From Variovorax sp. Root318D1 (GTDB taxonomy: Bacteria > Pseudomonadota > Gammaproteobacteria > Burkholderiales > Burkholderiaceae_C), in the NCBI RefSeq assembly GCF_001424835.1, contig NZ_LMCQ01000020.1, forward strand, positions 63,384-127,383: 64,000 bases of DNA. Reading direction: 5' to 3'. Of the stretch, positions 1 to 8,186 are shown in pieces; within the stretch, counting starts at the first letter, position 1, and each line of letters begins with the position of its first letter. A model generated the notes under the pieces. The model did no database searches. It was not told the origin of the DNA and saw nothing but the letters and a program-made list of their open reading frames with translations. The translations under genes and the position numbers were made by a program.

Positions 1-497
1 TGGTCCAGGGCGACGTCGAATGGTCGGTACTCGACGAGAACGACCGCCCCCTGCCGCTGCAACGCGCACGTCGCAGCAGCGATATGTTCCGCCTCGCCGG
101 CATCGAAGGCGCGCGTTACACGCTGCGCTTTCGTAACTACAGCGACCGCAGCTACGAAGTGATTGCCACAGTCGATGGCCTCGACGTGCTGAACGGCAAG
201 CCCGGCAGCCTGCGCAATGGCGGCTATGTGCTGCGTCCGCTGCAGACCCTCGACATCGAAGGCTTCCGCAAGAGCCAGAGCGAGGTCGCGGCCTTCCGCT
301 TCGCCGCACCGGGTCGCGCCTATGCGGCCAACACCGAAGCCGGCGACGTGCGCAACATCGGCGTGATCGGCGCTGCATTGTTCGAGCTCGAGCAGCCCGA
401 GGGACCGCGCCGCGCGCGCAGCGACGCCACGCCGTCGCAGCCCAATGCCTTCCCGGCCGACGCCTCGTACGCGCCGCCGCCGCGCTATCGCAAGTGA
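1..497 (+). CDS. Unrecognised protein, 3' part only
   Basis: An open frame runs in from the window edge (codons begin at position 3) and stops with TGA at 495-497, so the true start lies upstream. I do not recognise the family. The visible part reads as a compact beta-rich domain with segments such as YTLRFRNYSDRSYEV and GVIGAALFELE, followed by a Pro/Ala/Arg-rich tail. The next gene starts 4 bases after the stop, so the two are probably co-transcribed and both lead into hisC. The first in-frame ATG (84) lies inside conserved-looking sequence and is unlikely to be the start. The coding frame is secure; the function is unknown. Confidence 0.7.
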   Translation, partial: VQGDVEWSVLDENDRPLPLQRARRSSDMFRLAGIEGARYTLRFRNYSDRSYEVIATVDGLDVLNGKPGSLRNGGYVLRPLQTLDIEGFRKSQSEVAAFRFAAPGRAYAANTEAGDVRNIGVIGAALFELEQPEGPRRARSDATPSQPNAFPADASYAPPPRYRK

Positions 498-501
498 CGC
501 C

Positions 502-873
502 ATGAGCCGTACTGCCGTCCTGCTGCTGCTGCGCCTGCCGGTGCTGTTGCTCGCACTGGCGGCCGGTGCCGGTGCGCAGGCGATGAGCATCCGAGAACTG
601 CGCATGCTCGAAACCAACGAGAAGGACGGCAAGGCGTACGCGAGCTACTACCTCGTCGGTGTGCTCGAAGGCTTGCGCGAAGGCGTGGAAGCGGCGCAGC
701 GCAACGGCCAGAAGCCGATCTTCTGCGTCGAAGGCCGCCGCCTTGAGCCGTCGATGGCACGCTCCCTCTATCAAACCGAGCTGACGCGCAACGCCGACAG
801 CTATGAAGCCGACATGCCCGTTCAATTGGTCATGTCCGGCGCCCTTAAAAACAGCTTCCGCTGCACCCGATGA
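502..873 (+). CDS. Small secreted protein with a two-cysteine C-terminal half
   Basis: This 123-residue protein starts at ATG 502, because an N-terminal hydrophobic stretch (LLLLRLPVLLLALAAGAGAQA) then forms a clean signal peptide of about 26 residues. The mature part has YLVGVLEGL, then FCVEG, and ends AL...SFRC. That spacing resembles the Rap1a/Tai type of small periplasmic proteins, but this is a resemblance by eye only. Two cysteines about 50 residues apart could form a disulfide. The stop overlaps the hisC start (ATGA at 870-873), so it is translationally coupled to the histidine operon although no histidine role is evident. Confidence 0.65.
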   Translation: MSRTAVLLLLRLPVLLLALAAGAGAQAMSIRELRMLETNEKDGKAYASYYLVGVLEGLREGVEAAQRNGQKPIFCVEGRRLEPSMARSLYQTELTRNADSYEADMPVQLVMSGALKNSFRCTR

Positions 874-1958
874 CAACATCTTCCACCGCCCGCCCGATCG
901 ATCGCATCCGCTCCGACGTGCAGTCCATGCATGCCTATGCGGTGCAGGATGCACGCGGCTTCGTCAAGCTCGACGCCATGGAGAACCCGTTCGGCCTGCC
1001 GCCCGCGCTGCAGGCCGAGCTTGGCGCCCGGCTCGGTGCGTTGGCGCTCAACCGCTATCCCGGTGAGCGGGGCAGCGATCTGAAGCGCGCGCTGGCTGCG
1101 CATGCGCACATGCCCGAAGGCTTTGCGCTGATGCTGGGCAACGGCTCCGACGAGTTGATCTCGCTCCTGGCCATTGCTTGCGACATGCCCGGTGCCACCG
1201 TGCTCGCGCCCGTGCCAGGCTTCGTGATGTACGCCATGAGCGCAAAGCTGCAGGGCCTGCGCTTCGTCGGCGTGCCGCTCACCGCCGACTTTGAGCTCGA
1301 CGAGGGCGCCATGCTTGCCACCATCGCGCGCGAGAAGCCGGCCATCGTTTACCTGGCCTATCCGAACAACCCCACCGCCAACCTCTGGGACGACGCCGCC
1401 ATCGAAAAGATCGTGCAGGCCCAGGCCGAGCAGGGCGGCCTGGTGGTGATCGACGAGGCCTACCAGCCATTCGCCGCCAAGAGCTATGTCGACCGCATCG
1501 CACGGCACGGTCATGTGCTCCTGATGCGCACGCTCAGCAAGTTCGGCCTGGCCGGCATCCGCCTCGGCTACCTCATGGGGCCGGCGGCGCTGGTCGCCGA
1601 AATCGACAAGGTGCGCCCGCCCTACAACATCAGCGTGCTCAACTGCGAATGCGCGCTTTTTGCGCTCGAGCACGCCGAGGTCTTCGAGGCCCAGGCAAGG
1701 CAGATCCGCGAGGAGCGCCACCGCATCCTGATGGGCTTAGGCCGCCTGGCGGGCGTGAAGGCTTGGCCGAGCGATGCCAACATGATCCTCGTGCGCGTTC
1801 CCGATGCCGCCAAGACCTTTGAGGGCATGAAGAGCCGCGGAATACTGGTGAAGAACGTTTCTAAAATGCATGAACTGCTGGCAAATTGCCTGCGCCTCAC
1901 CGTTGGAACGACCGACGAGAATGCGCAAATGCTCGCGGCACTCGAAGCCTCACTATGA
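870..1958 (+). CDS. hisC: Histidinol-phosphate aminotransferase
   Basis: HisC converts imidazole-acetol phosphate and glutamate to histidinol phosphate and 2-oxoglutarate, using PLP, in the cytoplasm. The 362-residue chain has the fold-type I aminotransferase features: LGNGSDELI near residue 90, YPNNPTAN around 165, DEAYQPF, and the PLP lysine (K224) in LSKFGLAGIRLGY. The length is normal for the family. The start codon overlaps the stop of the preceding small secreted protein by four bases, and its own stop overlaps hisB in the same ATGA way, so hisC is in the middle of a tightly coupled operon. Confidence 0.95.
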   Translation: MTTSSTARPIDRIRSDVQSMHAYAVQDARGFVKLDAMENPFGLPPALQAELGARLGALALNRYPGERGSDLKRALAAHAHMPEGFALMLGNGSDELISLLAIACDMPGATVLAPVPGFVMYAMSAKLQGLRFVGVPLTADFELDEGAMLATIAREKPAIVYLAYPNNPTANLWDDAAIEKIVQAQAEQGGLVVIDEAYQPFAAKSYVDRIARHGHVLLMRTLSKFGLAGIRLGYLMGPAALVAEIDKVRPPYNISVLNCECALFALEHAEVFEAQARQIREERHRILMGLGRLAGVKAWPSDANMILVRVPDAAKTFEGMKSRGILVKNVSKMHELLANCLRLTVGTTDENAQMLAALEASL

Positions 1959-2578
1959 CCACCCCCCAAACCACCGAAACGGGCACCGCCGCGCGCACCG
2001 CGTCGGTCACCCGCAACACGGCTGAAACCAAGATCACCGTCAGCGTCAATCTCGACGGCACGGGCCGCGCCAAGCTCTCCACCGGCATTGGGTTTTTCGA
2101 CCACATGCTCGACCAGATCGCCCGCCATGGCCTGATCGACCTGGAGATTGATTGCCAAGGCGACCTGCACATCGACGGCCACCACACCGTGGAAGACGTA
2201 GGCATCACGCTGGGCCAGGCGGTTGCCAAGGCGGTGGGCGACAAGAAGGGCATCCGCCGCTACGGGCATGCGTACGTGCCGCTCGACGAGGCGCTGAGCC
2301 GCGTCGTCATCGATTTCTCGGGCCGACCGGGCCTGGAGATGCACGTGCCGTTCACGAGCGGCATGATCGGCACCTTCGACAGCCAGCTCACCTACGAATT
2401 TTTCCAGGGCTTTGCCAACCACGCCTTCGTCACGCTGCACATCGACAACCTCAAGGGCGTCAATGCGCATCACCAGTGCGAAACGGTGTTCAAGGCTTTT
2501 GCGCGCGCGCTGCGCGGTGCGCTCGAACTCGACCCACGCTCCGTGGGCGTCATTCCATCGACCAAGGGTTCGCTCTGA
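1955..2578 (+). CDS. hisB: Imidazoleglycerol-phosphate dehydratase
   Basis: HisB dehydrates imidazoleglycerol phosphate to imidazole-acetol phosphate. This is the monofunctional 207-residue form without the N-terminal phosphatase domain found in enterobacteria. The manganese-binding histidine motifs are present: FFDHML, DGHHTVEDVG and the repeat near the C-terminus NAHHQCETVFKAFA. I chose ATG 1955 because it overlaps the hisC stop (ATGA) and places the conserved R-x-TxET(K)I segment at the usual distance; an upstream in-frame GTG/ATG read-through would lie inside hisC. hisH follows after 19 bases. Confidence 0.95.
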   Translation: MTTPQTTETGTAARTASVTRNTAETKITVSVNLDGTGRAKLSTGIGFFDHMLDQIARHGLIDLEIDCQGDLHIDGHHTVEDVGITLGQAVAKAVGDKKGIRRYGHAYVPLDEALSRVVIDFSGRPGLEMHVPFTSGMIGTFDSQLTYEFFQGFANHAFVTLHIDNLKGVNAHHQCETVFKAFARALRGALELDPRSVGVIPSTKGSL

Positions 2579-2597
2579 ATTCCTCCAGCGAACAGCT

Positions 2598-3254
2598 ATG
2601 AAATCTGTAGCAAATACCGTCGCGGTCGTCGACTACGGCATGGGCAACCTGCATTCGGTGTCGCAGGCGGTGCGGCATGCGGCCGATCAGGTGGGTGTCG
2701 AGGTCTTCGTCACCTCCGACCCCGAAGTAGTGCGCAAGGCCACCCGTGTGGTGCTGCCGGGGCAGGGCGCCATGCCCGACTGCATGCGCGAACTGCGCGA
2801 CTCCGGCCTTCAGGAATCAGTGCTCGAAGCCGCGGCGAACAAGCCGCTCTTCGGCGTGTGCGTCGGCATGCAGATGCTGCTCTCTCGCAGTGACGAAGGA
2901 CCGACCGACGGCCTGGGCCTCATTCCGGGCGAGGTCGTCAAGTTCGAACTGGCCGGTCGGCTGCAGCCCGATGGCAGCCGCTTCAAGGTGCCTCAGATGG
3001 GGTGGAATCAGGTGCGTCAGGCCCGGCCGCATGCCGTGTGGGCGGGTGTGCCGAACATGAGCTATTTTTATTTCGTTCACAGCTTCTATGCGCGGCCGGC
3101 GGACGTCCGGCACAGCGTGGGCGAGGCAGATTACGGCGCGAGCTTTACCGCAGCCATTGCACGCGATAACATTTTTGCCACCCAGTTCCACCCGGAGAAG
3201 AGTGCGGACCATGGGTTGCAGCTCTATCGAAATTTCCTCCACTGGAATCCTTGA
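2598..3254 (+). CDS. hisH: Imidazole glycerol phosphate synthase, glutaminase subunit
   Basis: HisH hydrolyses glutamine and channels ammonia to HisF to make imidazole glycerol phosphate and AICAR. The 218-residue protein is a class I glutamine amidotransferase with the nucleophile in LFGVCVGMQML and the catalytic His-x-Glu in QFHPEKSA. The N-terminus VAVVDYGMGNLHSV is typical. The start is ATG 2598; longer reading would run back into hisB. Its partner hisF is not adjacent here: hisA follows after 63 bases, and hisF lies 3.3 kb further on behind an inserted block. Confidence 0.95.
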   Translation: MKSVANTVAVVDYGMGNLHSVSQAVRHAADQVGVEVFVTSDPEVVRKATRVVLPGQGAMPDCMRELRDSGLQESVLEAAANKPLFGVCVGMQMLLSRSDEGPTDGLGLIPGEVVKFELAGRLQPDGSRFKVPQMGWNQVRQARPHAVWAGVPNMSYFYFVHSFYARPADVRHSVGEADYGASFTAAIARDNIFATQFHPEKSADHGLQLYRNFLHWNP

Positions 3255-3317
3255 CCTTAATTTTCCGCCCGGGCCGAACCTTCCTCAGCCCGGTTCCCGC
3301 ACACTCGCGTCACTTCC

Positions 3318-4061
3318 ATGCTCCTCATTCCCGCCATTGATCTCAAAGACGGCCACTGCGTTCGCCTCAAACAGGGCGACATGGACCAGTCCACCATCTT
3401 CAGCGAAGACCCCGCCGCCATGGCCCGCAAATGGGTCGAGGCCGGCGCAAGGCGGCTGCACCTGGTCGATCTGAATGGCGCGTTTGCCGGCAAGCCGCAG
3501 AACCACGCGGCCATCAAGGCAATCCTGCGCGAGGTCGGCGACGACATTCCTGTGCAGCTGGGCGGCGGTATCCGCGACCTCGACACCATCGAGCGCTACA
3601 TCGACGACGGCTTGCGCTACGTGATCATCGGCACCGCCGCGGTCAAGAACCCCGGCTTCCTGAAAGACGCCTGCGTGGCCTTCGGCGGCCACATCATCGT
3701 GGGCCTCGACGCCAAGGACGGCAAGGTCGCCACCGATGGCTGGAGCAAGCTCACGGGCCACGAAGTGGCTGACCTGGGCAAGAAGTTCGAGGACTACGGC
3801 GTCGAATCGATCATCTACACCGACATCGGCCGCGACGGCATGCTGTCGGGCATCAACATCGATGCCACCGTCAAGCTCGCACAGGCGCTGACCATTCCGG
3901 TCATCGCCTCGGGCGGCCTGTCGAACATGGCCGACATCGTCCAGCTCTGCGCCGTCGAGCCCGAAGGCGTCGAAGGCGTGATTTGCGGCCGCGCCATCTA
4001 TTCGGGCGACCTCGATTTCGCCGCCGCGCAAGCCCGCGCCGACGAACTCGCCGGCGCCTAA
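3318..4061 (+). CDS. hisA: ProFAR isomerase
   Basis: HisA isomerises the phosphoribosylformimino aminoimidazole carboxamide ribotide intermediate by an Amadori rearrangement. It is a 247-residue TIM barrel with the two family aspartates in LLIPAIDLKDG (D8) and YTDIGRDGMLSG (about D130), and phosphate-binding GGGIRD and ASGG loops. No clear Shine-Dalgarno sequence precedes the ATG at 3318. The gene ends just before a perfect 9-bp hairpin (4073-4096), and the next gene downstream is on the opposite strand, so this first his block ends here. Confidence 0.95.
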   Translation: MLLIPAIDLKDGHCVRLKQGDMDQSTIFSEDPAAMARKWVEAGARRLHLVDLNGAFAGKPQNHAAIKAILREVGDDIPVQLGGGIRDLDTIERYIDDGLRYVIIGTAAVKNPGFLKDACVAFGGHIIVGLDAKDGKVATDGWSKLTGHEVADLGKKFEDYGVESIIYTDIGRDGMLSGINIDATVKLAQALTIPVIASGGLSNMADIVQLCAVEPEGVEGVICGRAIYSGDLDFAAAQARADELAGA

Positions 4062-4072
4062 AGCGTTGCCAA

Positions 4073-4096
4073 GGTGAAGGCTACTCGGCCTTCACC
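4073..4096. terminator. Perfect hairpin between convergent hisA and the binding-protein gene
   Basis: GGTGAAGGC and GCCTTCACC form a perfect 9-bp stem with a 6-base loop. It lies 11 bases past the hisA stop and overlaps the last codons of the opposite-strand gene. There is no T tract on either side, so it may act as a transcript-end stabiliser or a factor-dependent terminator for both strands rather than as a classic intrinsic terminator. Confidence 0.45.
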
Positions 4097-5001
4097 GCCA
4101 TCGTCTGGATGATCGCTTCCAGCTGCGCGCTCATCGGCAGGTTGATGCTTTCCCCCGTGGGCAGTTTGCGCAGGAACCAGCGCTTGTACTGGCGCTCGAT
4201 CTCGCCGTCCTCGGCCAGCACCTGGAAGCTGTCGTTGATCACCTTGCGAAGCTGGGCGTCGCCCTTGCGGTACATGATCCCGTAGGGGTCGTAGGAGAGG
4301 TAGTCGCCGACCACTTCGTACTCGGCCTTGGCGGTGTCGCGCGCGATGAGGCCGTAAAGCAGCACGTCGTCCGTGGCAAAGGCGTCGGCCTGGCCGCTCT
4401 TCACGAGCCCGAACGAATCGGCGTGGTCGCGCGCCACCAGCAGGTTGATGCCGAGCTTGAACTTCTGCGAAAGCTCGCGCAGCGTTTTCTCGTTGGTGGT
4501 GCCGGCGGTCACCGCCACCCGTTTGCCGGTCAGGTCGCGGAACGACTTGATGGGCGAACCCTTCTTCACCAGCACCTTGGTACCCGAGACGAAGATCGTG
4601 GGCGAGAAGCTCACGCGCTTTTGCCGCTCGAGGTTGTTGGTGGTCGAGCCGCACTCGAGATCGACAGTGCCGCTCTCGACCGCTTCGATGCGCGAATCGG
4701 AAGTCACGGGCGCCCACTTGATCGTGAGGCTCTTGTTCACCGCGTCTTCGATCGCCGTGACCAGCGCGCGGCAAAGTTCGATCGAGTAGCCGATGGGTTC
4801 CTTGCGCGCGTTGAGAAAGGAAAACGGCACCGACGACTCGCGGTAGCCGATGGTGATGGCGCCGGTCTCGCGCACCTTGGCGAGGGTGCCGGTCAGTGTC
4901 TCGGGCGCTTGCGGCTGTGCCAGCGCAGGCGCAGCGAAAACCAGCGCGGTGGCTGCCAGCAGGCCGGCCAGGAAAACCGACAGCGTGGCCTTGGGTTTCA
5001 C
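4081..5001 (-). CDS. Amino-acid ABC-type periplasmic binding protein (orphan)
   Basis: This 306-residue protein belongs to the family 3 solute-binding proteins (PF00497 type, as for glutamate/aspartate GltI). It has a signal peptide at residues 1-28 ending APALAQ, then TGAITIGYRESSVPFSFL, SIELCRALV, VESGTVDLECGSTTNN and DPYGIMYRKGD. The start is GTG at 5001; no ATG fits the signal peptide. It begins 8 bases after the stop of a sodium/proton dicarboxylate-type symporter, and no ABC permease or ATPase gene is beside it. Glutamate or aspartate is the likely ligand by family, but substrate is inference. Confidence 0.85.
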   Translation of the reverse strand: MKPKATLSVFLAGLLAATALVFAAPALAQPQAPETLTGTLAKVRETGAITIGYRESSVPFSFLNARKEPIGYSIELCRALVTAIEDAVNKSLTIKWAPVTSDSRIEAVESGTVDLECGSTTNNLERQKRVSFSPTIFVSGTKVLVKKGSPIKSFRDLTGKRVAVTAGTTNEKTLRELSQKFKLGINLLVARDHADSFGLVKSGQADAFATDDVLLYGLIARDTAKAEYEVVGDYLSYDPYGIMYRKGDAQLRKVINDSFQVLAEDGEIERQYKRWFLRKLPTGESINLPMSAQLEAIIQTMAVKAE

Positions 5002-5009
5002 GGTCGGCC

Positions 5010-6317
5010 TCACGCGTGCGCTGGATGGGCGAGGGTGGCCGCGGCCTCGGCGTCCAGCGTCTTGGCATTGACCGCCGCGTCGCTTTCGGAGAGCAGCTCG
5101 CCCTCCCACTTGGCAACCACGGCCGTGGCGATGGAGTTGCCCACCGCATTGGTGGCCGAGCGGCCCATGTCCAGGAAGGTGTCGACGCCCAGGATCAGCA
5201 GCAGACCGGCCTCGGGAATGTCGAAGTGGTTGAGCGTGGCGGCAATCACCACCAGCGAGGCGCGCGGCACGCCGGCCATGCCCTTGGAGGTGAGCATCAG
5301 GATCAGCAGCATGGTGATCTGCGTGCTGAGCGGCATGTGGATGTTGTAGGCCTGCGCGATGAACAGCACGGCGAAGGTGCAGTACATCATCGAGCCGTCG
5401 AGGTTGAACGAATAGCCCATCGGCATCACGAAGCTCGAGATCTTGCGCTTCACGCCAAAACGGTCGAGCGCCTGCAGGATCTTCGGGTACGCCGCTTCGG
5501 AGCTGGCGGTGGCGAAAGAAAGCAAAAAGGCTTCTTTGATGAGCACCAGCAGCTTGAACACCCGCGGGCCCAGGAACGAGAAGCCCGCGAAGATCAGCAC
5601 GCCCCACAGCACGACCAGGCCCAGGTAGAAGTCGCCCATGAACACGGCGAACTTGAGCAGGATGCCGAGGCCGTTCACCGCGACGGTGGCGGCCATGGCG
5701 GCCATCACGGCAAGCGGCGCCAGCTTCATCACGTAGCCGGTGATCTTGAGCATGGCGTGCGAGAGCTCGTCGATGGCGGCTACCAGCGTCTTGGCCTTGT
5801 CGCCGAGCGAAGCGAGCGCCACGCCGAAGAACATCGAGAACACCACGATCTGCAGGATCTCGTTGTTGGCCATGGCCTCGGCAAAAGACTTCGGCACCAG
5901 GTGGCTCACGAAGTCCTTGAGCGTGAACTTCGCGGTGGCGAGGTTGGCCGTAGTGCCGATGTCCGGCAGCGGAAGTCCCAGGTTCTCGCCGGGCTTCAGG
6001 ACGTTGGCCATCACCAGGCCAATGAGCAGCGAGATGAGCGAAGCGGTGAAGAACCAGCCCAGCGACTTGCCGAACACGCGCCCTACCGACTTGGCGTCGC
6101 CCATGTGCGCGATGCCCACCACCAGGGTGGAGAACACCAGCGGGCCTATCAGCATCTTGATGAGACGCAGGAACACGTCTGAAACGATCGATACGTAGCC
6201 CGCGATCTGGGCGGCCGCCTTCTTGTCGGGAAAGCTCGTGAAGATCATGTAGCCAACCAGAATGCCAAGCACCATGGCAATCAGGATCCAGGCCGCGGCG
6301 GGCAGTTTCTTTCTCAT
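5010..6317 (-). CDS. Dicarboxylate/amino acid:cation symporter (DAACS family)
   Basis: This 435-residue inner-membrane protein is a DctA/GltP-type secondary transporter for C4-dicarboxylates or acidic amino acids, driven by proton or sodium. It shows about eight membrane helices, the re-entrant serine-containing loop FATASSEAAYPK, the MPMGYSFNLDG motif, and the substrate-binding DTFLDMGRSATNAVGN segment near the C-terminus. The start ATG 6317 follows a reasonable ribosome site (AAAGGGAC). Family members usually stand alone; here a periplasmic amino-acid binding protein is encoded 8 bases downstream, suggesting one transcript. Choice between aspartate, glutamate and dicarboxylate cannot be made from sequence alone. 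Confidence 0.9.
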   Translation of the reverse strand: MRKKLPAAAWILIAMVLGILVGYMIFTSFPDKKAAAQIAGYVSIVSDVFLRLIKMLIGPLVFSTLVVGIAHMGDAKSVGRVFGKSLGWFFTASLISLLIGLVMANVLKPGENLGLPLPDIGTTANLATAKFTLKDFVSHLVPKSFAEAMANNEILQIVVFSMFFGVALASLGDKAKTLVAAIDELSHAMLKITGYVMKLAPLAVMAAMAATVAVNGLGILLKFAVFMGDFYLGLVVLWGVLIFAGFSFLGPRVFKLLVLIKEAFLLSFATASSEAAYPKILQALDRFGVKRKISSFVMPMGYSFNLDGSMMYCTFAVLFIAQAYNIHMPLSTQITMLLILMLTSKGMAGVPRASLVVIAATLNHFDIPEAGLLLILGVDTFLDMGRSATNAVGNSIATAVVAKWEGELLSESDAAVNAKTLDAEAAATLAHPAHA

Positions 6318-6493
6318 GTTTGTCCCTTTGACGTATGTGTGGTTTTGGGCGCGGGCGCATTGGCCGGCAGCCTCTTCTTGTGCGGCAGGCGAAGGGTATC
6401 CAAGAAGGTCCCCTGCATGCAACCGGCATGGAGGCAGCGGCGATGAAGCCTTAAGTGTCCAAATGCCAATTCCGTGCCAGCAGATTCGCTGCC

Positions 6494-6508
6494 TACAATT
6501 CTCCAATG
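6494..6508 (+). promoter_or_regulatory. Candidate leaderless promoter of the mutarotase gene
   Basis: TACAAT at 6494-6499 ends six bases before the ATG at 6506, placing transcription start at or next to the start codon. No Shine-Dalgarno sequence is present and no good -35 box is seen. The same arrangement occurs before three other genes in the window. Confidence 0.5.
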
Positions 6509-7342
6509 GATATCAGCTCGATCGAGTTTCGCGGACAGCCCGCACTTCGCGCCGCCGGGGCCGACGGCAGTGCTTTCATCGTGTCGCTGCACGGGGCGCA
6601 GCTGCTTTCCTGGACCACGGCCGACACGGCGGAACGCCTCTATCTGAGCCCGCGCGCGGTGTTCGACGGGCAGGCTGCGATCCGCGGCGGCGTGCCCATT
6701 TGCTGCCCCCAATTCAACCAGCGCGGCATGTTGCCCAAGCATGGATTCATGCGCAATTTGCCTTGGGAAAACCGGGGTGTAGCCGCCACTTCAGGCGAAT
6801 TGGTCCTGCGACTGCGCGACAACCCGGCCACCCGCAAGCTCTGGCCGCACTCTTTCGAGGCCCGCCTTCAGATCGGCATGGTCCCGCGCCGGCTGCGCAC
6901 CACGCTGACGCTGCTTAATGTGGACCATGCGCCGTTCAGCTTTGCGGCGGCATTGCACACCTACCTGCGCATCGACGATATTGCCCAAGTGCGGCTGGAA
7001 GGCCTCCAGGGTGCCAACCGCTGGGATTCGCTGCGCGACGACCGCCACGTGGAGACGGCGCCGGCGCTGCGCTTCGATGCCGAGTTCGACAGCGTCTACG
7101 CCGCTCCCGCCAAGCCCATGCACCTGGTGCAGCCTAGCGGCACGCTCGAGATCACGCAAAGTGCGAGCTTCAGCGAAACGGTGGTGTGGAACCCCGGCGC
7201 GGTGCTCGGTGCGAAACTCGCAGACATGCCCGAAGAAGGATATCGGCACATGCTGTGCGTCGAGGCGGCGCGCATCGACGAACAGATGCTGCTCCTGCCC
7301 GGGGCGCAATGGCAGGGCTGGCAGCAGCTCATCGTTCTCTGA
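6506..7342 (+). CDS. D-hexose-6-phosphate mutarotase (aldose 1-epimerase family)
   Basis: This 278-residue protein is a YeaD-type mutarotase that equilibrates alpha and beta anomers of glucose-6-phosphate and related sugars. Family features include the LHGAQLLSW segment, IRGGVPICCPQFNQRG, KHGFMRNLPW with the catalytic histidine, LHTYLRI, and the C-terminal VCVEAA. The start ATG 6506 gives the family-typical N-terminus MDISSIEF; an upstream in-frame ATG at 6455 would add 17 unrelated residues. It lies 24 bases before hisF and may be co-transcribed with it, although a mutarotase has no role in histidine synthesis. Confidence 0.9.
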   Translation: MDISSIEFRGQPALRAAGADGSAFIVSLHGAQLLSWTTADTAERLYLSPRAVFDGQAAIRGGVPICCPQFNQRGMLPKHGFMRNLPWENRGVAATSGELVLRLRDNPATRKLWPHSFEARLQIGMVPRRLRTTLTLLNVDHAPFSFAAALHTYLRIDDIAQVRLEGLQGANRWDSLRDDRHVETAPALRFDAEFDSVYAAPAKPMHLVQPSGTLEITQSASFSETVVWNPGAVLGAKLADMPEEGYRHMLCVEAARIDEQMLLLPGAQWQGWQQLIVL

Positions 7343-7366
7343 CTGAATTTTTCCTTACGACCGACC

Positions 7367-8152
7367 ATGCTCGCAAAACGCATCATTCCCTGTCTCGACG
7401 TCACCGGCGGCCGCGTCGTCAAGGGCGTCAATTTTCTCGAGCTGCGCGATGCCGGCGACCCGGTCGAAATTGCCGCCCGCTACAACGCGCAAGGCGCCGA
7501 CGAGCTCACCTTCCTCGACATCACGGCTACCAGCGACGGTCGCGACCTGATCCTGCCGATCATCGAGGCGGTGGCCTCGCAGGTGTTCATTCCGTTGACG
7601 GTGGGGGGCGGCGTGCGCACCGTGGCCGACGTGCGCCGGCTGCTCAATGCGGGCGCCGACAAGACCAGCTTCAACTCCGCGGCCATCGCCGATCCGCAGG
7701 TGATCAACGACGCATCGCAGAAATACGGTTCGCAGTGCATCGTGGTGGCCATCGACGCCAAGCGCCGCAGCCTCGAAGAAGCCGCCACGCGCGGCGCCGG
7801 CTGGGACGTGTACAGCCATGGCGGCCGCAAGAACACCGGCCTGGACGCCGTTGAATGGGCGACCGAGATGGTGCGCCGCGGCGCCGGTGAAATCCTGCTC
7901 ACGAGCATGGACCGCGACGGCACCAAGAGCGGCTTCGACCTGGAACTTACCCGCGCGGTGAGCGATGCCGTCAACGTGCCGGTGATCGCATCCGGCGGTG
8001 TCGGCAGCCTGGACGACTTGGCCGACGGCATCCAGACGGGCGGCGCCGACGCGGTGCTGGCTGCCAGCATCTTCCACTACGGCGAACACACGGTCGGCGA
8101 GGCGAAAGCCCGCATGGCCGCGCGGGGCATCCCGGTGCGAATCGACTGCTGA
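7367..8152 (+). CDS. hisF: Imidazole glycerol phosphate synthase, cyclase subunit
   Basis: HisF is the cyclase half of the HisHF complex and produces imidazole glycerol phosphate and AICAR from PRFAR and ammonia. It is a 261-residue TIM barrel with catalytic aspartates in RIIPCLDVTGGRVVKG (D11) and LTSMDRDGTKSG (about D176), and it has VGGGVRT and ASGGVGS phosphate loops. The start ATG 7367 gives the standard N-terminus, though no Shine-Dalgarno is obvious. It heads the second his block, followed by hisI and hisE. Confidence 0.95.
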   Translation: MLAKRIIPCLDVTGGRVVKGVNFLELRDAGDPVEIAARYNAQGADELTFLDITATSDGRDLILPIIEAVASQVFIPLTVGGGVRTVADVRRLLNAGADKTSFNSAAIADPQVINDASQKYGSQCIVVAIDAKRRSLEEAATRGAGWDVYSHGGRKNTGLDAVEWATEMVRRGAGEILLTSMDRDGTKSGFDLELTRAVSDAVNVPVIASGGVGSLDDLADGIQTGGADAVLAASIFHYGEHTVGEAKARMAARGIPVRIDC

Positions 8153-8171
8153 GGGGTCTTTGCCTATCCCC

Positions 8172-8186
8172 GACAATATCGCGATG
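8172..8186 (+). promoter_or_regulatory. Candidate leaderless promoter or start signal of hisI
   Basis: GACAAT at 8172-8177 ends six bases before ATG 8184. The whole string CGACAAT(A)TCGCGATG is nearly identical to the one in front of the Nif3-like gene. It lies in the hisF-hisI gap. Alternatively translation starts at the in-frame TTG 8160, which has GAGGGG just upstream. Confidence 0.4.
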
